Assembly (NCBI GenBank): GCA_934771675.1
Contig: CAKVMF010000016.1
Location: forward strand, 1-12,233
From: an uncultured Clostridia bacterium
Lineage (GTDB): Bacteria; Bacillota; Clostridia; Christensenellales; UBA1242
Direction of reading: 5' to 3'
Length of the DNA stretch: 12,233 nucleotides
Part shown: in pieces, positions 7,556-12,233 of the stretch
Layout: the number at the start of each line of letters is the position of its first letter
How positions within the stretch are numbered: the stretch's first letter is position 1
Position numbers and translations under genes: made by a program
Notes under the pieces: model-generated
The model's database searches: none
What the model was told of the DNA's origin: nothing
Seen by the model: only the letters and a program-made list of their open reading frames with translations

Positions 7556-7819
7556 ATGGATAAAGTTAGAAAACAAGAACTCATCAAAGAGTTTGCAACA
7601 AGCGAACATGACACTGGTTCACCATATGTTCAAATTGCTATTTTGACAGAAAGAATTAACAACTTGACAGAATACTTGAAATCAAATAAGCAAGACAAAC
7701 ATTCACGTCGTGGTCTTATGCAACTTGTTGGTCGTAGACGTGGTTTGCTTGAATACCTTAAAAACAAGGATATTGAAGCTTACAGAACTTTGATTGAAAA
7801 GTTAAATATTAGAAAATAA
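7556..7819 (+). CDS. rpsO: 30S ribosomal protein S15
   Basis: S15 binds 16S rRNA early in small-subunit assembly and forms an intersubunit bridge. The 87-residue product is within one or two residues of the usual length and carries the signatures HDTGSP (18-23), VQIAILTERI, HSRRGLMQLVGRRR and YRTLIEKL. The start at ATG 7556 is chosen because GGAGG (7544-7548) sits 7 nt upstream; an in-frame ATG at 7517 lies in the leader and would add residues foreign to the family. The gene has its own strong promoter and possible autoregulatory leader, and it is followed by pnp, the classic rpsO-pnp pair. I see nothing unusual in the protein. Confidence 0.98.
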   Translation: MDKVRKQELIKEFATSEHDTGSPYVQIAILTERINNLTEYLKSNKQDKHSRRGLMQLVGRRRGLLEYLKNKDIEAYRTLIEKLNIRK

Positions 7820-7822
7820 TTC

Positions 7823-7858
7823 AAAAAAGGGAGTGGTTTTTTTACCATTCCATTTTTT
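7823..7858 (+). terminator. Terminator-like hairpin between rpsO and pnp (attenuator candidate)
   Basis: An 8-bp stem (7830-7837 with 7844-7851, one G-U) has a T6 loop, flanking A6 (7823-7828) and T6 (7853-7858) that can extend the helix or act as the terminator tail. It ends only 21 nt before the pnp ATG, and I see no separate promoter in that gap, so pnp mRNA must come from read-through or from a promoter inside rpsO. Confidence 0.8.
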
Positions 7859-7879
7859 GTTTGCAAAAAGGAGAAAAAT

Positions 7880-9979
7880 ATGTTTGAACAAGAACACGAT
7901 TTTAAATTAAACCTAGCAGGAAAGGACATTGAAGTTAAAACAGGAAAGTTCTGCGGTCAAGCAAATGGAACTTGTCAAGTTAAGTGCGGGGATACTGTTG
8001 TTATGGTTAACGTAACAATGAGTGATAAACCAAAGGAAGGCGCTGACTTTTTCCCACTTTGTGTTGATTTTGAAGAAAAGATGTATTCAATTGGAAAATT
8101 CCCAGGTGGATTCAAAAAGAGAGAAGGCAGAGCAAGCGACCAAGCTATTTTGTTTTCAAGACTTATTGATAGACCAATTCGTCCACTTTTCCCAAAAGGT
8201 TTTTACTATGATGTTGCAGTTGTTGCAACTGCGCTTTCTGTTGACCCAGATTATCCACCAGAAATTTTGGCTATGATTGGTTCATCTGTTGCTCTTTCAG
8301 TTTCAGATATTCCATTTGCTGGCCCAACTGGTTCGGTTGTTGTTGGCTACATTGATGGCAAGTATGTTATCAACCCAACACAAGATGAATGTGAAAAGAG
8401 TTTGATGCACGTTACCGTTGCTGGAACAAAAGATGCAATCATGATGGTTGAAGCAGGGGCAAAAGAAGTTTCTGAAGATGAAATGAGAGATGGTATTTTG
8501 TTTGCTCATCAATACATCAAACAAATTGTTGAATTTATTGAAGACATCCAAAAACAAGTTGGAAAACCAAAGAGAGAAGTTGTTCTTTTCCATGTTGGCG
8601 AAGATTTGGAAAAAGATGTTCGTGAATATGTTACTGAAAACTTAACAAAGGCAATGGCTCCACTTGCTGACAAGGTTGCACTCAACAACCGTATTGATGC
8701 AGTTTTGAATGATTGCAGAGAGCACTTTGCTGAAAAGTATGAAGACAGAGAGCAAGAAATTGATGAACTTTTATATAAAATGCAAAAGGAAATTGTTAGA
8801 AAGAATATCATCGAAAGTGGCATTCGTCCAGATGGCAGAACAACAAAACAAATCAGACCAATTTGGTGTGAAGTTGGTGTTCTTCCAAGAGTTCATGGAA
8901 GTGGTGTGTTCACTCGTGGTGAAACACAAGTTTTGAACTGTTTGACACTTGCAACAATTTCTGAAGCTCAACACCTTGAAGGTCTTGATGATGAAGAAGA
9001 TGCTTACAAGAGATATATTCATCAATACAACATGCCACCATATGCAACTGGTGAAGCTAGAAGTTTAAAGAGTCCTGGCAGAAGAGAAATCGGACACGGC
9101 GCACTCGCTGAACGTGCACTTCTTCCAGTTATTCCAAGTGAAGAAGAATTTCCATATGCTCTTCGTTTGGTTAGTGAAGTTTTGTCATCAAATGGTTCAT
9201 CATCAATGGCAAGTGTTTGTGCAAGCACACTTTCACTTATGGATGCTGGCGTTCCTATCAAAGCTCCAGTTTCTGGCGTTGCTATGGGTCTTATTAAAGA
9301 CGAAGCATCTGGAAAAGTTATCGTTATGACAGATATTCAAGGTCTTGAAGATTTCTATGGCGATATGGACTTTAAAGTTGCTGGAACAAAAAATGGTATC
9401 ACAGCAATTCAAATGGATATCAAAATCAAAGGTATTGATGAAAACATCTTAACAACCGCTCTTGCACAAGCTCATGAAGGCAGAATGGAAATTATGAACA
9501 AGATGCTTGCAACAATCCCTGAAACAAGAGATCATTTGAGCCAATATGCTCCAAAAATTATCACCTTCAAAATTGCTCCAGACAAAATTGGAGAAGTTAT
9601 TGGACAAGGTGGAAAGACTATCAATAAGATTATTGAAAAAACTGGTGTTAAGATTGATATTGAAGACGACGGCACAGTTATGATTTCTGCTGTTGACCTT
9701 GAAAATTGCAACCAAGCAAAAGCAATCATTGAAGATATTGTGTTTGTTCCTGAAATTGGCGAAAGATACACCGGAACTGTTGTTAGAATTATGCAATTTG
9801 GTGCATTTGTTGAAATTTCTTCAAACTGCGACGGTATGATTCACATTTCAAAACTTTCATCAAAGAGAGTTGAAAGAGTTGAAGATGTTGTAAAAATCGG
9901 CGATAAAGTTGAAGTTGAAGTTATCAAAGTTGATGAAAAAGGCAGAGTTGACCTTAAACTTATCAAAAAAATGGATTAA
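7880..9979 (+). CDS. pnp: Polyribonucleotide nucleotidyltransferase (PNPase)
   Basis: PNPase is a trimeric phosphorolytic 3'-5' exoribonuclease central to mRNA decay and RNA quality control, and it can also add tails in reverse. The 699-residue protein has the full layout. RNase PH domain 1 (about 10-140) carries FPGGF-KREGR (74-84) and RLIDRPIRPLFP (94-105). A helical linker follows. RNase PH domain 2 (about 310-545) has RGETQVL (346-352), SSSMASVCAS (440-449) and GDMDFKVAG (494-502). The KH domain has the GQGG loop (575-578), and the S1 domain occupies about 625-695. Asp491, Asp497 and Lys499 match the active-site Asp486, Asp492 and Lys494 of the E. coli enzyme, so it should be active. AAGGAG (7868-7873) lies 6 nt before ATG 7880. 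Expression depends on passing the hairpin after rpsO, a plausible control point. Confidence 0.98.
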   Translation: MFEQEHDFKLNLAGKDIEVKTGKFCGQANGTCQVKCGDTVVMVNVTMSDKPKEGADFFPLCVDFEEKMYSIGKFPGGFKKREGRASDQAILFSRLIDRPIRPLFPKGFYYDVAVVATALSVDPDYPPEILAMIGSSVALSVSDIPFAGPTGSVVVGYIDGKYVINPTQDECEKSLMHVTVAGTKDAIMMVEAGAKEVSEDEMRDGILFAHQYIKQIVEFIEDIQKQVGKPKREVVLFHVGEDLEKDVREYVTENLTKAMAPLADKVALNNRIDAVLNDCREHFAEKYEDREQEIDELLYKMQKEIVRKNIIESGIRPDGRTTKQIRPIWCEVGVLPRVHGSGVFTRGETQVLNCLTLATISEAQHLEGLDDEEDAYKRYIHQYNMPPYATGEARSLKSPGRREIGHGALAERALLPVIPSEEEFPYALRLVSEVLSSNGSSSMASVCASTLSLMDAGVPIKAPVSGVAMGLIKDEASGKVIVMTDIQGLEDFYGDMDFKVAGTKNGITAIQMDIKIKGIDENILTTALAQAHEGRMEIMNKMLATIPETRDHLSQYAPKIITFKIAPDKIGEVIGQGGKTINKIIEKTGVKIDIEDDGTVMISAVDLENCNQAKAIIEDIVFVPEIGERYTGTVVRIMQFGAFVEISSNCDGMIHISKLSSKRVERVEDVVKIGDKVEVEVIKVDEKGRVDLKLIKKMD

Positions 9980-9996
9980 TCTAATAAATAGCAATC

Positions 9997-10026
9997 AATC
10001 CCATGCGGCAAGCGTGGGATTTTTTT
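9997..10026 (+). terminator. Rho-independent terminator after pnp
   Basis: A 10-bp GC-containing stem (9997-10006 with 10012-10021, one G-U) closes the loop GGCAA and runs into seven T (10020-10026). It starts 17 nt past the pnp stop and is the most convincing terminator here. Confidence 0.93.
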
Positions 10027-10083
10027 GTGCAAAATTTCAAATTTTGTAAAATTAAAGCAATTTGAAGCATATATTTTAGCATT

Positions 10084-10812
10084 ATGAAAAAAATTTCTGA
10101 AAAGGTTTTTGTTGGCGTGGTTTCAAATGTTGTTATTTTTGTTATGCTTGTTGCTCTTGTTTTTTCAGGCGTTCTTGCAAACAAAAAATCGCTGGTTTTG
10201 GCAGGTAACAGAGAGTATCGCGGAACAATTTATGCCGGCGACAAATCTTCAAAAAAAATTTCACTTATGATAAATGTTTATTGGGGAACTGAATACGTTG
10301 TTCAAATGCTTGATATTTTAAAACAAAATTCAATCAAAACAACATTTTTTGTTGGCGGAACTTGGGTTGAAGAAAATCCTGAAATATTGATAAGAATGAA
10401 AGATGATGGTCATGAAATTGGCAGCCATGGCTATAATCACAAAGAACATGGAAAATTGTCTTATAACCAGAATCACAAAGAAATCAAAATGTGTCATGAT
10501 ATTGTTAAGCTTAAAGCCAATATTTCAATGGAACTTTTTGCTCCACCCGGTGGGTCTTACAACAAAAACACAACTGATGCAGCTTTTGATTTGGGTTACA
10601 AAACAATCATGTGGACTAGGGACACAATAGACTGGCGAGATCATGATACAAACTTGATTTTTTCAAGAGCTACATCTTCAATGAATGGTGGTGATTTGAT
10701 TTTGATGCATCCAACAAAAAATACAGTTGAAGCACTTCAAAAAATTATTGATTTTGCAAAACAAAAAGGACTTGAACCATCAACAGTTAGCCAAACTTTG
10801 GGGCTGGTGTAG
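10084..10812 (+). CDS. Membrane-anchored polysaccharide deacetylase family protein (YlxY position), altered active site
   Basis: NodB-fold deacetylases remove acetyl groups from peptidoglycan or other glycans. This 242-residue protein starts MKK, has one hydrophobic segment at about 10-31 (signal or anchor, with VLA-N as a possible cleavage point), and its catalytic-type domain runs from about 57 to 242 outside the cell. Motif 2 is kept (His115 and His119 in HGYNH), as are motif 4 (DTIDW, 180-184) and motif 5 (LMHP, 207-210). Motif 1, TFD-x-x-WG in the PdaB-like branch, reads MINVYWG (62-68), with the catalytic Asp as Asn64. Motif 3, R-P-P-x-G, reads APPGG (153-157), with Arg as Ala153. Both changes may be normal for a clostridial subfamily, but they argue against standard hydrolysis. 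Synteny after rpsO-pnp matches ylxY of Bacillus. The start has no Shine-Dalgarno. Confidence 0.88.
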   Translation: MKKISEKVFVGVVSNVVIFVMLVALVFSGVLANKKSLVLAGNREYRGTIYAGDKSSKKISLMINVYWGTEYVVQMLDILKQNSIKTTFFVGGTWVEENPEILIRMKDDGHEIGSHGYNHKEHGKLSYNQNHKEIKMCHDIVKLKANISMELFAPPGGSYNKNTTDAAFDLGYKTIMWTRDTIDWRDHDTNLIFSRATSSMNGGDLILMHPTKNTVEALQKIIDFAKQKGLEPSTVSQTLGLV

Positions 10813-10905
10813 AGAAAAATTTATGCAAAACGAAATATGCTTGAATGGGGTTGAAAAGTAAAAGTGTAAAATATGCCAGCAGTTAGTTAAAATGTCAAAA
10901 AATTA

Positions 10906-10926
10906 TATATTTTTTTTAAAAATATA
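10906..10926 (+). repeat. AT-only inverted repeat ahead of the terminator
   Basis: Arms 10906-10914 and 10918-10926 are perfectly complementary (9 bp) around a TTT loop but contain only A and T. It directly precedes the terminator at 10928 and is probably just composition. The rest of the 189-nt gap from 10813 holds no convincing gene. Confidence 0.4.
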
Positions 10927-10927
10927 C

Positions 10928-10955
10928 AAAATCCGTTTTCAAAACGGATTTTTTT
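10928..10955 (+). terminator. Rho-independent terminator after the deacetylase gene
   Basis: A 10-bp stem (10928-10937 with 10943-10952) closes a 5-nt loop, and seven T follow from 10949 to 10955. It lies 115 nt after the deacetylase stop, giving that transcript a long 3' tail. Confidence 0.85.
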
Positions 10956-10981
10956 GTTATATAATGTTTATGTATTAAAAT
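10936..10981 (+). promoter_or_regulatory. Promoter region of the M16 homologue (two possible registers)
   Basis: A perfect TATAAT (10960-10965) has a poor -35 TTTTCA (10936-10941) 18 bp upstream, inside the preceding terminator. An alternative is TTGTTA (10954-10959), a 16-bp spacer and TAAAAT (10976-10981). Starts would fall near 10972 or 10988. Which is used cannot be decided from sequence. Confidence 0.55.
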
Positions 10982-10988
10982 ACATAAA
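10967..10988 (+). repeat. Perfect 10-bp inverted repeat at the M16 promoter
   Basis: TTTATGTATT (10967-10976) and AATACATAAA (10979-10988) are exact reverse complements around AA. The dyad lies just after the TATAAT and just before the Shine-Dalgarno GGAGA (10991-10995), where an operator or a start-region hairpin would sit. Confidence 0.6.
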
Positions 10989-11001
10989 ATGGAGAATATT
11001 T

Positions 11002-12233
11002 ATGGCATTAAACACTTTTTCAAATGGACTTAGGCTGGTTTGTGTAAATCGCCCTGAAAAAAAAGTTGCTTGTGTGGTTTTGCATATTGCTGGCGGAACA
11101 CAATCTGAAAAAAATTATCAAAGTGGAATTAGTGATTATTTAACAAAACTCATGTTTATGGGAACAAAACAACATTCAACAAAAGAAAGCCTTTTAGGTT
11201 ATGCAAAATCAAAGGGTATCATTTTGACACCACATAATTCAAAAGAAAGCATAACAATCAGTGCTGTTGTTCCAAGAGAGAATATTGAAGATGCCATTGC
11301 ACTTTTGAGTGAAATTGCTTTTGACACAACTTTTTCATGGGAAAGTGGGGAAAAGGTTCGCAAGCAGTTGCTCTCGCAGGTCGCTTTGATTTCTGAAAAT
11401 CCACAATATGTTATGGATAGACTTATCAATTCAACACTTTATTTCAGAACTGGTCTTGCAAATCCAAAATCTGGAACAAACATCACAGTTTCAAGATTTA
11501 GATCACTTGATGCTAAAGATTATCTTGAAAAAGTGTTTACTCCAAGAAACACAATTATTTCAGTTGTTGGAGATGTTGTTCAAGATAATATCTATGACCT
11601 TGTCAAAAAATACTTCTTTGACAGAATGAAAGAAAGTGAATGTGAATACAAAAAACTCAAATACGTTTCAGAAATTGACAATTTTGAGGGCTGCGCAAAG
11701 GGAAGAGTTAAAAGACTCAACCAAACGAGAATTTCAATTGTTTTCCCAACAGTAAGTTTCAAGGAAAAAGAAAAATATATTTTTGAGATTATTAAACCAA
11801 TTTTGATTAACCATATCAAACTTTCACTTGCAAATCAAAACTATTTCTTTGACACAAAAATCAAAACAAAATATTACTCAAACAACGGAAACATTTGTTT
11901 TGAACTTGTTGTTGACTATGACTACGCTGAAGAACATTTATACAATTTTATCAGAGCGCTTGACCAAGATATCAAGCATCGTGATATTTCAAATGAAGAA
12001 TTTGAAACAGAAAAGAGAGTGTTTATCACCGAATTTATGAATACTTATGACAATGTTCTTGAGAACGCTTTGCTTTCTGCAAAACAAGTTGCGCTCACAA
12101 AGCAAACCTTCTCTGAAAGCACTGAAAGACTTAAAATGGAAGTTTTGACCAACAAAGACGCAAACAAGTTGCTCAAAAAAGTGCTTGATTTTAATAAAAT
12201 GTTAATTGTTTACCTTGGCCACGACATCAATAT
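11002..12233 (+). CDS. M16 (pitrilysin/MPP-like) peptidase homologue lacking the zinc motif, 3' truncated by window
   Basis: M16 peptidases are clam-shaped zinc proteases; in Bacillus the member after rpsO-pnp-ylxY is mlpA. The frame opens at ATG 11002, 6 nt after GGAGA (10991-10995), and runs 410 codons to the window edge without a stop, matching the first two thirds or more of the family. The N-terminal M16 domain is recognisable: NTFSNGLRLV (4-13), a GG turn (31-32), SGI then MFMGT (51-55), the NPKSGT stretch that matches the usual HPLGxPILGT region, and the TPRNTIISVVGDV strand. A second M16 domain begins near residue 240. The zinc motif HxxEH that should precede FxGT reads DYLTK (45-49), so both His and the Glu are gone, and the downstream E-E-I helix with the third ligand reads LLSQV. 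It is probably a non-catalytic homologue, like the inactive subunit found in M16 pairs. The C-terminus is unseen. Confidence 0.85.
   Translation, partial: MALNTFSNGLRLVCVNRPEKKVACVVLHIAGGTQSEKNYQSGISDYLTKLMFMGTKQHSTKESLLGYAKSKGIILTPHNSKESITISAVVPRENIEDAIALLSEIAFDTTFSWESGEKVRKQLLSQVALISENPQYVMDRLINSTLYFRTGLANPKSGTNITVSRFRSLDAKDYLEKVFTPRNTIISVVGDVVQDNIYDLVKKYFFDRMKESECEYKKLKYVSEIDNFEGCAKGRVKRLNQTRISIVFPTVSFKEKEKYIFEIIKPILINHIKLSLANQNYFFDTKIKTKYYSNNGNICFELVVDYDYAEEHLYNFIRALDQDIKHRDISNEEFETEKRVFITEFMNTYDNVLENALLSAKQVALTKQTFSESTERLKMEVLTNKDANKLLKKVLDFNKMLIVYLGHDIN

Noticed and set aside
10823..10861. A 12-codon frame (MQNEICLNGVEK) after the deacetylase gene
   Set aside because: No ribosome site, no conservation evidence, and such short frames are expected by chance here.
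1..12233. Mobile element, prophage, CRISPR array, tRNA or alternative genetic code
   Set aside because: No transposase, integrase, array of spaced repeats or cloverleaf was seen. TGA works as a stop at the end of recJ and Trp is coded by TGG.

Overview
The window is about 12.2 kb of AT-rich DNA. Every recognisable gene lies on the + strand, spacing is tight and the standard genetic code is used. The gene content and order (TIGR04086-type membrane protein, secD, secF, recJ, RSH alarmone enzyme, then rpsO, pnp, polysaccharide deacetylase, M16 peptidase homologue) match blocks known from low-GC Bacillota: the secDF-recJ-rel block of Clostridia and the rpsO-pnpA-ylxY-mlpA block of Bacillus and Clostridia. 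I infer a low-GC clostridial-type bacterium, possibly from an uncultured gut lineage. The genus cannot be read from the sequence. There is no sign of phage, transposon, CRISPR, tRNA or rRNA.

Layout. Positions 3-218 hold the tail of a small membrane protein, closed by a terminator at 246-276. A good sigma-70-type promoter (328-357) drives secD (390-1892) and secF (1894-2904), closed by a terminator at 2909-2942. A second promoter (2951-2979) drives recJ (3018-5309) and the overlapping RSH gene (5293-7389). A third, near-consensus promoter (7439-7467) with a leader of about 80 nt precedes rpsO (7556-7819). A terminator-like hairpin (7823-7858) then sits only 21 nt before pnp (7880-9979), which ends at a strong terminator (9997-10026). 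A membrane-anchored polysaccharide-deacetylase-family protein (10084-10812), a terminator (10928-10955) and an M16 peptidase homologue (11002 to the window end, cut off) follow. No gene-free stretch exceeds about 190 bases.

How the genes work together. SecD and SecF assist protein export at the membrane. RecJ is a 5'-3' single-strand DNA exonuclease for repair. RSH handles (p)ppGpp. S15 and PNPase are a ribosomal protein and an RNA-decay enzyme that are classically co-transcribed. The last two genes are envelope or proteolysis neighbours by synteny.

What stands out is a split between intact and eroded proteins. RecJ, S15, PNPase and the RSH hydrolase domain keep their catalytic residues. In the other genes the defining catalytic or charge-relay residues are replaced while fold, length, reading frame and synteny are kept: SecD (Asp to Thr382), SecF (Asp to Val214, Arg to Pro250), the RSH synthetase domain (metal Asp to Gly257, Glu to Lys318), the deacetylase (Asp to Asn64, Arg to Ala153) and the M16 homologue (HxxEH to DYLTK). 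This pattern is the main finding. Secondary findings are a candidate structured rpsO leader, an attenuator between rpsO and pnp, and a palindrome over the M16 gene's promoter.
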